The notes: generated from the letters alone by a model not told the origin. Shown: positions 7,296-16,143, counted from the first letter of the stretch. The stretch is 64,000 nucleotides of DNA from Saccharopolyspora soli (GCF_022678645.1 NZ_JALBWV010000011.1:62001-126000); one strand, 5' to 3'. Numbers and translations: made by a program.

Positions 7296-8243
7296 ATGAC
7301 TGCGAACACACGCATCACCACGCCGTTCACCGCCGACACGACCGCAGCCGAGGTGATGGCCGATGTCGATCTCACCGGCCGCCGTGCCATCGTGACCGGC
7401 GGAGCGTCCGGGATCGGCATCGAGACCGCCCGCGCGCTCGCCTCGGCGGGCGCGGAAACGACGCTGGCGGTCCGGGATCTGGACGCGGGCAAGCGCGTCG
7501 CCGAAGACATCATCGCGACCACCGGGAACGACCGCCTCCACACCGCGAAGCTGGATCTCGCCGACCAGGCATCCGTGGCGTTGTTCGTCGCCGGGTGGGA
7601 CGGCCCGCTGCACATCCTGGTCAACAACGCCGGGGTGATGGCGTCTCCCGAGATGCGCACCCCGGAAGGCTGGGAACTGCAATTCGCCACCAACCACCTC
7701 GGCCACTTCGCGTTGGCCACCGGACTGCACCGGGCGCTGGCCGCGGCCAACGGAGCTCGCGTCGTGTCGGTCAGCTCAAGCGCGCACCTGCGTTCGCCGG
7801 TCGTCTTCGACGACATCCACTTCCGGCAGCGCCCGTACGAGCCGTGGGCCGCGTACGGGCAGTCCAAGACGGCGAACGTGCTCTTCGCCGTGGAGGCGGC
7901 GAAGCGGTGGGCCGACGACGGCATCACCGTCAACGCGGTGATGCCGGGCGGAATCCGGACCAACCTACAGCGCCACATCAGCGATGCGGAGCTGGAGCGG
8001 ATCCGCACGCAGGTTGGCGGGTCGACCGAGGTCAAGTGGAAGACACCCGAACAGGGTGCCGCCACGTCGGTTCTGGTCGCGACGTCCGCGCTGCTCGACG
8101 GCGTCAGCGGCCGGTACTTCGAGGACTGCAACGAAGCGGAGCCGAACCAGCCGGGAACCCGTCGCGGCGTCGCGGCGTACGCGCTCGACCCGGAGGCGGC
8201 GGCCCAGCTCTGGCAGGTCTCGCACGACACGCTGGCCGCCTGA
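7296..8243 (+). CDS. short-chain dehydrogenase/reductase
   Basis: A 315-aa classical SDR oxidoreductase. TGGASGIG marks the NAD(P) site, NNAG follows, and the YGQSK segment carries the catalytic Tyr and Lys (YxxxK), with VSVSSSAHL supplying the serine. It resembles the WW-domain-oxidoreductase-like or retinol-dehydrogenase-like actinobacterial SDRs often paired with TetR genes. The ATG at 7296 has AGGAAGAG just upstream; a longer in-frame start at 7170 would run through the operators and is rejected. The substrate is unknown. A second SDR/TetR pair of the same type occurs at 38.8-40.3 kb. Confidence 0.9.
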   Translation: MTANTRITTPFTADTTAAEVMADVDLTGRRAIVTGGASGIGIETARALASAGAETTLAVRDLDAGKRVAEDIIATTGNDRLHTAKLDLADQASVALFVAGWDGPLHILVNNAGVMASPEMRTPEGWELQFATNHLGHFALATGLHRALAAANGARVVSVSSSAHLRSPVVFDDIHFRQRPYEPWAAYGQSKTANVLFAVEAAKRWADDGITVNAVMPGGIRTNLQRHISDAELERIRTQVGGSTEVKWKTPEQGAATSVLVATSALLDGVSGRYFEDCNEAEPNQPGTRRGVAAYALDPEAAAQLWQVSHDTLAA

Positions 8244-8341
8244 CCCGGCTACCTACCGCACAAGAGTCCACCAGCCACTTGCCCCTCGCGCCCACGCCGC
8301 TTGCGCGGCAGTGCCACCCGCATTTGCCGCGCGGCGGTAGG

Positions 8342-8359
8342 CGATTTCGGGCGAAATCG
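8342..8359. promoter_or_regulatory. perfect palindrome upstream of the NTPase gene
   Basis: CGATTTCG-GG-CGAAATCG is an 8-2-8 perfect inverted repeat between the SDR stop and the NTPase start. It could be a terminator stem for the SDR or an operator. A TAAGAT -10-like box follows at 8399-8404. No T-run follows the stem. Confidence 0.35.
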
Positions 8360-8450
8360 TCCTGCACTGACCACGGGGACCTCGACCGGGGCAGGCGCTA
8401 AGATCGCTCGGAAAAGTCATATCGGGCCTGGTGGATGGGGTGGGCTGCTC

Positions 8451-10166
8451 GTGGATGACGAATCCGGGACTCGCAACGAGCAGAGCGGCACGGTCAACGG
8501 TCCGATCGCGCAGGTCGGCGCGGTCCACGGCGATATCCATTTCGGCGAGCGGACCCAGGACCCGGTGGTGCCGTGGCAGTTGCCACCGGCCGTTGGGTCC
8601 TTCGCCGGTCAGGCGGACGAGTTGGCGGCGTTGAACGCGGTGCTGGACGACTCCGCCCGAGTGGTGGTGGTCTCGGCGGTCGAGGGCGTCACCGGCATCG
8701 GCAAGACGGCTCTGGCGGTGCACTGGGCGAACCAGGTGGCGGAGCAGTTCCCCGACGGCCAGTTGTACGTGAACCTGCGGGGCTCCGATCCGTCCGGCTG
8801 GCCGGTGCGCCCCGGCGACGTGCTCCGGGGTTTCCTGGAAGCGCTGGGAGACACCAAGATTCCGTCGGATGTGGCGGCCCGAGCAGCCCGGTACCGAACG
8901 TTGTTGGCTACCAAGCGGGTGCTCGTGGTGCTCGACGACGCCGAGGACGTCGAACAGGTGCGTCTGCTGCTGCCTGGCGGCTCGACGTCGTTCGTCGTGG
9001 TGACCAGCCGCGGCCAGCTGACCGGCCTGATCGCCGAAGGCGCCCGCTCGCTGACCTTGGACGCGCTCAGCGCCAGCGAGGCGCGGGAACTGCTGGCCCA
9101 CTACCTGGGCAACGATCGGTTGGCGGCCGAGCGCGAAGCAGCGGACGAGCTGATCGTGCTGTGCGCGGGATTGCCTCACGCGCTGAGCGTGGTGGCGGCT
9201 CATGCCGCGGACGTCCCGCTCGCTACGTTGGCGGGGGAACTGCGCAACGAGATCGGCTCGCCGGAGGTCGGCAACCTGTCCTCGCGGATGGCGACGGTGC
9301 TCGCCTGGTCCCACGGGCGATCGCAGCCGCCACCGGTGGACCGGGACTGGCGGAGCCGGGTCGGCAAGCTGGCTTGGCTGAGCAGCCCCAAGGTCCTCTT
9401 CGCGGCGGCCGTGGCGGTCGCGGTGACCATGCTGGCCGCCTCCACCGAGATGATCGTCGCGTCGAGCTTCCTCGGGTTCGGGTACTTCGTGCTTCGGTTG
9501 GCCCTGCTCTTCGGTGGGCTGGTGCTCATGGAGCGGTCCGGCGCACGGGGCGTGATCGGTTCGGGGCTGGCCGTCGCGAGCGCGGTCTACGTCCTCGTGG
9601 ACGCACTCGCCACGATCCACAGCGTGGCGGACGTCTGGGGATGGCTGGAGTTCTTCGCGGTGATCCTCTTCGGCGTCGTGTTCGCGATGCGGCTGGCGCC
9701 GTTCCGCGATGTGCCCCGCCCGGAGCGGATCGTGCCACCCACCCGACGCCCGCTCGCATACGTGGTGCTCGGCGCCGCCGCCGTTCAGTTCATCCTGCTC
9801 TTCGCTGCGATCCCCACCGAGTACGGCAGCACCACCATCATGGCGGGTGTGGGTGCGCTGGGGGCGCTGCTACCCGTGGTCGCGATCGGAGGGCTGTGCG
9901 TCGCCGCCGTGCTGGCCGACGGTGGTGACGAAGCGCAGCGAACCTTCGTCACGTCGGTGGTGATGGCCTACGTCGCGCCAGAATTGCTGCTCATGCTCGG
10001 TTCCTTGCTCCTCGGACCGCAATTCACCTACCTCGGCAGTGGTTTTTGGGGGACTGGCTCGACTTCGGCCGCCTGGGTGTTCTTCGTTCTCGCACAAGCG
10101 GTTTCCGCCGCCGCGCTCATGACGTCGACGACAGTGCTGCTCCGCCGTGCCGCCGAGTCGTCCTGA
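8451..10166 (+). CDS. NB-ARC-like NTPase with RHIM/BASS-like N-terminal motif and membrane C-terminus
   Basis: A 571-aa protein with three visible parts. Residues 9-31 follow the pattern N-x-x-S-G-T-V-x-G-x-x-x-Q-V-G-x-x-x-G-x-I-x-F, seen at the N-termini of many actinobacterial STAND proteins and similar to RHIM-like bacterial amyloid signalling motifs. Residues about 45-290 are an NB-ARC-like ATPase with Walker A GVTGIGKTAL, Walker B VLVVLDD and a sensor-like VVVTSRG. The C-terminal 260 residues hold about seven or eight hydrophobic segments instead of the usual TPR or WD repeats. The GTG at 8451 is chosen because it precedes the motif; its ribosome site is weak. A signalling or defence role is inference. 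No partner carrying the same motif is seen nearby. Confidence 0.72.
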   Translation: MDDESGTRNEQSGTVNGPIAQVGAVHGDIHFGERTQDPVVPWQLPPAVGSFAGQADELAALNAVLDDSARVVVVSAVEGVTGIGKTALAVHWANQVAEQFPDGQLYVNLRGSDPSGWPVRPGDVLRGFLEALGDTKIPSDVAARAARYRTLLATKRVLVVLDDAEDVEQVRLLLPGGSTSFVVVTSRGQLTGLIAEGARSLTLDALSASEARELLAHYLGNDRLAAEREAADELIVLCAGLPHALSVVAAHAADVPLATLAGELRNEIGSPEVGNLSSRMATVLAWSHGRSQPPPVDRDWRSRVGKLAWLSSPKVLFAAAVAVAVTMLAASTEMIVASSFLGFGYFVLRLALLFGGLVLMERSGARGVIGSGLAVASAVYVLVDALATIHSVADVWGWLEFFAVILFGVVFAMRLAPFRDVPRPERIVPPTRRPLAYVVLGAAAVQFILLFAAIPTEYGSTTIMAGVGALGALLPVVAIGGLCVAAVLADGGDEAQRTFVTSVVMAYVAPELLLMLGSLLLGPQFTYLGSGFWGTGSTSAAWVFFVLAQAVSAAALMTSTTVLLRRAAESS

Positions 10167-10411
10167 CGACCGCCGCGATCGAACTGCTGAACCGGACGCG
10201 TGCTGATCGCCGGTGCCGCTGCGGCGGGCATTCGCGCGGATGAGCGGTCGTGCGCCTGGCCGAACGGCTCGAAATTCCTGGCCGATCGGTTGATCTTCGA
10301 GCAGTAGCACTGGCCTGGCGGATGATCCGCGCTCCTGCTGCCGCGGCGATCGTGGATGTCCACTGCGCACGGCACCGGACCGGGCGGGTGGCGACAGGCA
10401 GGAGGAGCACA

Positions 10412-10501
10412 GTGTCAGGTCAAGTGGTCGGTTCGGGGCCCGCATCGCTTTCGCCGGTGCGGCACGGCGAGTACCGCGCCGAACCGTTCGCGGGGGAGTG
10501 A
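10412..10501 (+). CDS. possible 29-aa peptide ahead of the DUF418 gene
   Basis: A GTG start with a strong GGAGGAG at 10401-10407 opens a 29-codon frame ending 5 nt before the ATG of the broken DUF418 gene. The product (MSGQVVGSGPASLSPVRHGE and nine more residues) matches nothing I know. It may be a leader peptide, a stump of a decayed gene or chance. Confidence 0.25.
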   Translation: MSGQVVGSGPASLSPVRHGEYRAEPFAGE

Positions 10502-10506
10502 GGAGG

Positions 10507-10813
10507 ATGTCTGCTGTCCTGGAAGGACGATCCGTGCGAGCGCGCATCGGCGACCTCGACTCGCTGCGCGGGTTCGCGCTGTGCGGGATCCTGTTCGTAC
10601 ATCCCGGACCTCGTGCACATGGGGTGGGGGCCAGCGATCGGCGTGGCCGATCCGGTGGGTTCGGCGCTGAACATGTTCGTGCAGCAGCGGTTCCACCCGA
10701 TCTTCGCGTTCCTGTTCGGCGTGAGCTTCGCGCTGCTGCTGCGGTCGGCGGCCGGTCGGGTCGCGCGGCCCCGCGTGCTGTTGCTGCGGCGGCTGCTGGC
10801 GTTGTTCAGTTGA
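10507..10813 (+). pseudogene. DUF418 (YeiB-like) membrane protein, N-terminal fragment
   Basis: Begins ATG with GGAGG directly upstream and reads [20 protein letters not shown], the classic DUF418 start. A frameshift near 10598 follows, since the expected ...[15 protein letters not shown] continues only in the +1 frame. That second frame runs through [20 protein letters not shown] and [10 protein letters not shown] and then stops at 10813. The C-terminal half of the same family is found on the same strand at 18079-18765. The gene is therefore both frameshifted and split by about 7.3 kb. Family members are multi-pass inner-membrane proteins of unknown function. Confidence 0.75.
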
Positions 10814-11002
10814 CTGCACCAAGTGCCGTTGATCAACGCGGGACTGTAATCTCAATGGCTCTGTCCCAAAGGCCATCCGTGACCATGCATGCGGGTCGGA
10901 CGAGGGCGAGGCGCTCCGTGGAGCAGGCCACGAAGAACTCGGCAGGCGGTCCGGCAAAGCCGCCGAGCGCACGAGCTCGTCGATGGGGACCATGTCCTTC
11001 GG

Positions 11003-11647
11003 TTACCACTTGTTCCAGTGCAGGACTTGGTCGCGGCTGATGCGTTTGGCGGGGCGGAAGTCGGTGCCGATGGTGAAGGCGAGTGGGATGAGCGCGGCGA
11101 GCATGATGTCGTCGTAGGGGACGCCGAGGACGGCGGCCAGTTCGTGTTCCAGTGGGGCTTGGGCGGTGGTCCAGACTGTGCCGAGGCCGCGCTCGCGGGC
11201 GGCGAGCATGAAGCTCCACACCGCGGGCAGGATGGAGCCCCAGGTCCCGGCCTGCTCGGTCACGGTCGCGTGGTCGGTGCGGCCCTCGACGGCGGGGATG
11301 ACGATGGCCGGCACTTGGTGGATGTGGTCGTAGAGGTAATGGAGCCCGTCGGCGATCTGCGGCCAGGATCCGTGGGCGTTCATGCGGCGCAGGTCGTTTT
11401 TGGTCAGCGGTGTGCCCTGGGCGATGTGGACGGCTCTGCGGTAGATGTCGGTGACGGCGGCGCGTTGGGTCTTGTCGGTGACGAGGAGGAAGTGCCAGCG
11501 TTGGCGGTTGCGGCCGCTGGGGGCCTGGGTGGCGAGGTCGACGCATTCCTCGATGAGGTGGCGTGGCACGGGCCTGGTCAGGTCGAGGCGTTTGCGCACC
11601 GCGCGGGTGGTGGACAGGACTTGGTCGGCGGACAGGTTCAGTGACAT
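11003..11647 (-). CDS. nitroreductase family protein
   Basis: A 214-aa flavoprotein of the nitroreductase fold. STTRAVRKRLDLTRPVP near the N-terminus is the FMN-binding RxxR region, followed by ATQAPSGRNRQRWHFLLV, and GTVWTTAQAPLEHELAAVLG is the C-terminal family block. These enzymes use FMN (some F420) and NAD(P)H to reduce nitro groups, quinones or activated alkenes. It lies 18 nt after the MFS gene on the same strand, in a unit divergent from a MarR gene. A joint role in export and reduction of a toxic or aromatic compound is plausible but inferred. It is inside the DNA that splits the DUF418 gene. Confidence 0.85.
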   Translation of the reverse strand: MSLNLSADQVLSTTRAVRKRLDLTRPVPRHLIEECVDLATQAPSGRNRQRWHFLLVTDKTQRAAVTDIYRRAVHIAQGTPLTKNDLRRMNAHGSWPQIADGLHYLYDHIHQVPAIVIPAVEGRTDHATVTEQAGTWGSILPAVWSFMLAARERGLGTVWTTAQAPLEHELAAVLGVPYDDIMLAALIPLAFTIGTDFRPAKRISRDQVLHWNKW

Positions 11648-11665
11648 CGGGGCTTCTTTCTCGGG

Positions 11666-13024
11666 TCAGGACTGGGTGAGGGTGGGCTGCCGGGTCGCTG
11701 TGGTGGCTCGGATTCCCAGGGCGGCGACGAGCGCGCCGAGCACGGAGAAGCAGCCGGCGGTGAGGAAGGCGAGCCGGTACCCGGTCAGGCCGGGCGCGGT
11801 GAGTAGCGTGGCCAGGACGGCGACACCGACTCCCGCGCCAATCTGGACTGCGGAGGTGATCAGGCCGGAGGCGAGGCCCTGCTGGTGCACGGGTAGGTCG
11901 CGGACGGCGGCGATGTTCAGGCTGGGGAAGGACAGTCCATTGCCGATTCCGTGAATGAGCAGGGCCGGCAGCAACACGGTGAGATAGCCGCTGTCGGCGT
12001 CGGCGCGCAGGAACAGCAGGATGCCGCAGGCTTGCACCAGCATTCCCACGGCTGCGACCCGGCCAAGACCCCATCGTGCGATCAGCTTTCCGGCCACGTT
12101 GGCGGCGAGGAAGATGGCCAGCCCCATCGGTGCGACTCCCAGGCCGGTGGCGAGCGCGTCGTAGTGCAGGGTCTGCTGGAGATAGAGCACGGCGGCGAAC
12201 TGCCACCCGATGGTCGCGCAGGCCCACGCGAGGGCCGCGGTGTTGGCCGCGCGCACCGTTCGAACCCGGAACACGGCGAGGGGCACCAGTGGATTGCGGT
12301 GCTGCCGTTCGATGAACACGAACGTCACCAGCAGGACCACGGCGACCATGCCCGCTACCCAGTCGCGTTCGGACAGGGCATACACGACGAGCAGCACCCC
12401 GCCCGTGACGGCGGCGGCACCCAGTGCGTCGAAACCGCGAGCAGAGTCGGCCTGCCGGGCACCACGAGGGATGACCAGCGGTGTGAGCGCCACGACGAGC
12501 AGCGCGAGTGGCACCGGCAGGAAAAAGACCAGCCGCCAGCTGACGTCGGTGAGCAGGCCGGACAGGACAAGGCCGCCGGTGTAGCCGGTCGCGCCGGCCA
12601 GCGAGTAGACGCCGAGTGCGCGGGTCCGCTGGGCCTGCTCGGTGAAGGTGGTGGTGATCAGCGACAGCGCGGCGGGCGCGGTCAGCGCCGCAGCCAGGCC
12701 TTTCACGATCCGAGTCGCGACGAGGAGCGTGCCGTCGGAGAACAGGCCACCGGCCAGGCTCGCTGCCGCGAACGCCGTCAGCGACAGCACGAACATGCGG
12801 CGGCGGCCGAGCAGGTCTGCCAGTCGACCGCCCAGCAGTAAGAATCCGCCGTAGGCGACGGCGTAGCCCGAGACCAGCCATTGCAGGGTGCCCTCCGACA
12901 GGGACAGCTCGCGCCGCACGGACGGCAGTGCGACGCCCATCAACGACAGGTCCATCGAATCCAGGAACACCGCGGTGCACAACAGCACCAACGCCACCCG
13001 GCCATGGCCTCGGATCTCCGCCAC
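11666..13024 (-). CDS. MFS efflux transporter (DHA2-like)
   Basis: A 452-aa major facilitator protein. GGRLADLLGRRRMF is motif A between helices 2 and 3, and GATGYTGGLVLSGLL resembles the motif C of drug/H+ antiporters. Twelve or more hydrophobic helices are visible. The annotation as DHA2-like efflux rests on these motifs and on the regulator context: a MarR gene starts 115 nt away in the opposite direction, with a promoter and operator for this gene between them. The substrate is unknown. Confidence 0.87.
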   Translation of the reverse strand: MAEIRGHGRVALVLLCTAVFLDSMDLSLMGVALPSVRRELSLSEGTLQWLVSGYAVAYGGFLLLGGRLADLLGRRRMFVLSLTAFAAASLAGGLFSDGTLLVATRIVKGLAAALTAPAALSLITTTFTEQAQRTRALGVYSLAGATGYTGGLVLSGLLTDVSWRLVFFLPVPLALLVVALTPLVIPRGARQADSARGFDALGAAAVTGGVLLVVYALSERDWVAGMVAVVLLVTFVFIERQHRNPLVPLAVFRVRTVRAANTAALAWACATIGWQFAAVLYLQQTLHYDALATGLGVAPMGLAIFLAANVAGKLIARWGLGRVAAVGMLVQACGILLFLRADADSGYLTVLLPALLIHGIGNGLSFPSLNIAAVRDLPVHQQGLASGLITSAVQIGAGVGVAVLATLLTAPGLTGYRLAFLTAGCFSVLGALVAALGIRATTATRQPTLTQS

Positions 13025-13045
13025 CAGCTCACTCCATCTGCTCGA

Positions 13046-13069
13046 AAATCATCTTCGACAAGACGATTT
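13046..13069. promoter_or_regulatory. MarR operator candidate
   Basis: AAATCATCTT-CGAC-AAGACGATTT is a 10-4-10 inverted repeat with one mismatch, lying just downstream of the MFS -10 box. Further ACGAT words follow at 13102 and 13118. Repression of the MFS/nitroreductase unit by the adjacent MarR is inferred. Confidence 0.55.
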
Positions 13070-13072
13070 GCG

Positions 13073-13101
13073 ACCATACGGTTGCAGTGATCTGGTGTCA
13101 A
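13073..13101 (-). promoter_or_regulatory. MFS gene promoter
   Basis: On the minus strand TTGACA (13101-13096) and TATGGT (13078-13073) are separated by exactly 17 nt. This is the best consensus promoter in the window and points into the MFS/nitroreductase unit. Confidence 0.65.
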
Positions 13102-13139
13102 ACGATTGGCGGGCAGACGATCGTGGTAGCCTGCCGGGT

Positions 13140-13601
13140 ATGCCGACCAGGACAGGCGCTCGCACACAGACGATCTACTTCCCGCGGCTCGCGGCGGAAC
13201 GCCCCGACATCGCCCTGTGCCGCGCCTCAACCGTGGTCGCCCGCGCCGCGGAGGCGGCGGCCGAGCAGCAGGGTCTCGGAGTCGGGCATCACCTGGTCCT
13301 CAAGATGCTCGCGGCCGTCGGCCCGCGATCACAGCAGGTGCTCAGCGAGGAGCTACGGATCGACCGCAGCGTCATGGTCGGCATCGCCGACGAACTGCAG
13401 AAAAGCGGCTACGTCCGCCGCGAACGCGACCCCGAGGATCGCCGCGCCTATGCGGTCACCATCACCGCCTCAGGCCGGCGGGCGCTCGCGAAGGCGGAGA
13501 AGACCATCCCCGAGTTCCTCGATCACACCTTCGCCGCGCTCACTCCCACCGAGCGTGACCAGCTCACCACACTGCTAGGCAAGCTTCTGTCCGCCAGCTG
13601 A
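13140..13601 (+). CDS. MarR-family transcriptional regulator
   Basis: A 153-aa winged-helix regulator. The DNA-binding core is QQVLSEELRIDRSVMVGIAD, with the wing in RRERDPEDRRAYAVTITASG, a hallmark of MarR proteins. The ATG at 13140 lacks a good ribosome site, so leaderless or weak translation is possible. It is divergent from the MFS gene and probably represses the MFS/nitroreductase unit. The sensed compound is unknown; many MarR proteins respond to aromatic ligands or oxidants. Confidence 0.9.
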   Translation: MPTRTGARTQTIYFPRLAAERPDIALCRASTVVARAAEAAAEQQGLGVGHHLVLKMLAAVGPRSQQVLSEELRIDRSVMVGIADELQKSGYVRRERDPEDRRAYAVTITASGRRALAKAEKTIPEFLDHTFAALTPTERDQLTTLLGKLLSAS

Positions 13602-13978
13602 ATCACCCCCCAGCGGCACGGCCGCCCAACTGCAGGACACCACTGCCCGATGGTCGGCGTGTCGGCGTGCTTGGTGCAGAGAAGTCGCTGAGGCTGGGGA
13701 GGGCTAGGAGGCTGGCACCGGCTTCCAGGGTCCTTACAATGACGCCGGCGATCCCGGGCGGCTTGACGCAGAGCGCGCGAATCGCATCCACCCTGGACCC
13801 ACCAAGCAAGACCACCATCCGGTGGCGCACCAACTGGGGTGTCCTACTCGACGATGGTTACCCAGGCTTGTCGTGCCAGTCGGCTTCCGTACCGCAGCGG
13901 TCACCGATCCTTGCTCCTCGGCGTTCGCTGGCCGGTACAGGCCAGGCGACAAGCGACGGCTGTTGCGGCGCGTCGACT
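13602..13978. other. gene-poor stretch with decayed mobile-element sequence
   Basis: No gene recognised. The stretch begins after the MarR stop, contains one copy of the CTTRGTGCAGAGAA-type junction word at its left (13657-13683) and ends at a second. Translations in all frames give no family I know. It sits directly before a recombinase tail, so it is probably debris of a mobile element. Confidence 0.4.
13657..13683 (+). repeat. junction repeat, copy a
   Basis: The 27 nt ending in CTTGGTGCAGAGAA match 23 of 27 positions of copy b at 13968-13994. Downstream sequences then diverge: here AGTCGCTGA, in copy b ACTTCGACC of the recombinase tail. Confidence 0.5.
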
Positions 13979-13994
13979 TGCTTAGTGCAGAGAA
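13968..13994 (+). repeat. junction repeat, copy b
   Basis: Ends in CTTAGTGCAGAGAA and runs into the first recombinase tail. In that frame it would encode ...STCLVQR, so part of the similarity may be old coding sequence. Confidence 0.5.
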
Positions 13995-14302
13995 ACTTCG
14001 ACCGGCGAAAAGTCGAGCTGGGCGGTTGCACGCGACCATACGGTTCCCCTTGCCAACATGAGCATTCGTGTTTACGTTGCCCCATGCTCGCCATGCACCC
14101 GAAAATGCTGCCACGGCTCGACGAGATCGAAGAAGACCTGCTTGCCCGCCGCGCCCGCGCCGAGCACGAGGCATGGCTCGGTGAGGTGGAAGGCATCGAC
14201 CTCACCCTCACCTTCCTCCGACAGAAACGGGAGGAGACCAAGCGGTTGGCCCGGGTCGCACCAGTTGACCTGGGCCTACCAACGATCACCGCGTATGGAT
14301 GA
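13979..14302 (+). pseudogene. site-specific recombinase/integrase C-terminal tail, copy 1
   Basis: About 107 residues of the tail I recognise from actinobacterial tyrosine-recombinase-like integrases. RNFDRRKVELG is followed by a cysteine/histidine cluster (PYGSPCQHEHSCLRCPML) and a helical segment MHPKMLPRLDEIEEDLLARR. GEVEGIDLTLTFLRQKREET then leads to a normal stop. The catalytic domain is missing, so this is a truncated relic. Two more copies of the same tail lie at 16378 and 17689, all on the plus strand. The frame before 13979 does not continue the family. Confidence 0.65.
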
Positions 14303-14688
14303 CCGGCCCGGCTGGATCCCTCGAATGCACTGCGGCGGCGATCCAGCCGACGGCATCATTGAACGCCCTCATCGCGGCATGAGCGGACGTTGAGAAACAT
14401 GACGACAATTGCCCGTCGACAAACGATGTGTTGGGCAAGGCCCAATGGGCGATCGGGAACATCAACGGTCAGCGGACAAGAATTGAGACATCCATCCCGT
14501 TGCACGATGCGGCATTTCATGGCCTGTGCGGGTGGAGTTGGCCCACTGTCGGCACTGTGACCTGCGGTGGGCCACCTTCGGTGGTAGAACGAGTGCGCGA
14601 CTTCGTCGGTGAAGGTGGCCCGTTCGGCCTCCCTGTTGCGCGAACCGGAATTTCGTGTCCTCTGTGGCAGGCCGATAGCTTCGGATTC
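14303..14688. other. intergenic stretch before amidase
   Basis: No gene recognised in either strand. It holds a short perfect hairpin TTGGGC-AAG-GCCCAA (14431-14445) and inverted GGTGGGCCACC-like words near 14570-14620. It separates the first recombinase tail from the amidase and probably contains the amidase promoter. Confidence 0.4.
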
Positions 14689-16140
14689 ATGGAGTGGAGC
14701 TTTCAGACGGCCGAAGAGCTCGTTGCCGCGTTGCGCGCCGGTGCGGTGACATCGGTGGAACTGACCGACGAGGCGATCGCCCGTATCGAGCGCGACGACA
14801 AGGTGATCAACGCGATCTGCGTGCCGGACTTCGACCGCGCGCGGGCCGCCGCACACCGTGCCGACCAGGCATGCGCGCGTGGTGAGGACCGGCCGCTGCT
14901 CGGCATTCCGGTGACGGTCAAGGAGTCGTACAACATCGCCGGGCTGCCCACGACCTGGGGCATGCCGCCGCACCGGAACTACATGCCGGCCGAGGACGCG
15001 GTACAGGTGTCGCGACTCAAGGCCGCGGGCGCGGTGGTGCTCGGCAAGACCAATGTGCCGTTGGGGCTGCAAGATATACAGAGCTTCAACGAGATCTACG
15101 GCACCACCAACAACCCGTGGGAGCACGGTCGCACGCCGGGCGGATCCTCCGGCGGGTCGGCGGCGGCCCTGGCGTCCGGGTTCGGCGCGCTGTCCATCGG
15201 CTCCGACATCGCCGGCTCGCTGCGCACTCCCGCGCATTTCTGCGGCGTCTACGCGCACAAGCCGACGCTCGGACTGGCGGCCAACCGCGGTATGGTCCCG
15301 CCGTCCGAGCCGGCATTGCCGGCCGACCTCGACCTCGCCGTCGTCGGTCCGATGGCGCGCACCGCCCGCGACCTCACGCTCCTGCTCGACGTCATGGCCG
15401 GACCGGACCCGCTGACGCTCGGCGTGGCGCACCGTTTGGCACTGCCGCCCGCCCGCCACGAGCGGCTCTGCGATTTCCGGGTCTTGGTCCTCGACGAGCA
15501 TCCGCTCATTCCGACCGGGTCCTCCGTGCGGGCGGGCGTGAACCGGGTGGCCGCCGCGCTCGTCGACGGCGGAGCCCGAGTCGAACGGCACAGTCCGCTG
15601 CTGCCCGACCTGGCCGAAGCCGCGACGCTCTACATGCAGTTGCTGATTTCGGGCTCCGTTGCGCGTTTTCCCATCGAATCGCACGAGCAGCTGCGGACCC
15701 GCGCCGCCGGACTGAGCGCGGACGACCGGAGTCTTGACGCCGTGCGGCTGCGCGCCATGGTGTTCAGCCACCGCGACTGGATTGAGGCGAACAACCGCCG
15801 CGAGGTCCACCGCCACGGCTGGCGGCAGCTGTTCGCCGAGTTCGACTCCGTGGTGTGCCCGATCACGCCGACGCCCGCATTCCCGCACGACCACAACCCC
15901 AATCCGTTGGAACGGCGCATCGACATCGACGGCGTCGAGTACCCGTACTTCGACCAGCTCGTCTGGGCCGGCCTGGCCACCATGCCCGGCCTGCCCGCCA
16001 CCGCCATACCCGCGGGCCGGTCCCCCGAGGGCCTGCCGGTCGGAGTGCAGCTCATCGGTCCGACGTTCGAGGACCGCACCCCGCTGCGGCTGGCCGAACT
16101 GCTCGAGCAGAAGACCGGCGGCTTCCAGGCACCGAAGTAG
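14689..16140 (+). CDS. amidase signature family hydrolase
   Basis: A 483-aa amidase that should hydrolyse a carboxamide or related bond through the Ser-cisSer-Lys triad. The lysine is K78 in PVTVKES, the signature GGSSGGSAAALASG supplies the cis-serine (S153 or S154), and the nucleophile is S177 in GSDIAGSLRT. Length matches the family. The ATG at 14689 is the first giving the normal N-terminus (MEWSFQTAEELVAALRAGAV); a longer frame from 14428 is judged non-coding. It stands alone inside the composite region that splits the DUF418 gene, flanked by recombinase tails, so it is probably acquired DNA. The substrate is not predictable. Confidence 0.9.
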   Translation: MEWSFQTAEELVAALRAGAVTSVELTDEAIARIERDDKVINAICVPDFDRARAAAHRADQACARGEDRPLLGIPVTVKESYNIAGLPTTWGMPPHRNYMPAEDAVQVSRLKAAGAVVLGKTNVPLGLQDIQSFNEIYGTTNNPWEHGRTPGGSSGGSAAALASGFGALSIGSDIAGSLRTPAHFCGVYAHKPTLGLAANRGMVPPSEPALPADLDLAVVGPMARTARDLTLLLDVMAGPDPLTLGVAHRLALPPARHERLCDFRVLVLDEHPLIPTGSSVRAGVNRVAAALVDGGARVERHSPLLPDLAEAATLYMQLLISGSVARFPIESHEQLRTRAAGLSADDRSLDAVRLRAMVFSHRDWIEANNRREVHRHGWRQLFAEFDSVVCPITPTPAFPHDHNPNPLERRIDIDGVEYPYFDQLVWAGLATMPGLPATAIPAGRSPEGLPVGVQLIGPTFEDRTPLRLAELLEQKTGGFQAPK

Positions 16141-16143
16141 GGC

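Noticed and set aside
10857-10870. GGCTCTGTCCCAAA as an insertion-sequence end
   Set aside because: It resembles some IS terminal repeats, but no matching inverted copy or transposase was found near either joint of the island.
10833-12980. 715-residue minus-strand frame overlapping the MFS and nitroreductase genes
   Set aside because: Arginine-rich shadow of the MFS gene. Its last part (to 10833) contains MVTDGLWDR, reminiscent of an IS5-type transposase start, but is too short to support a call.
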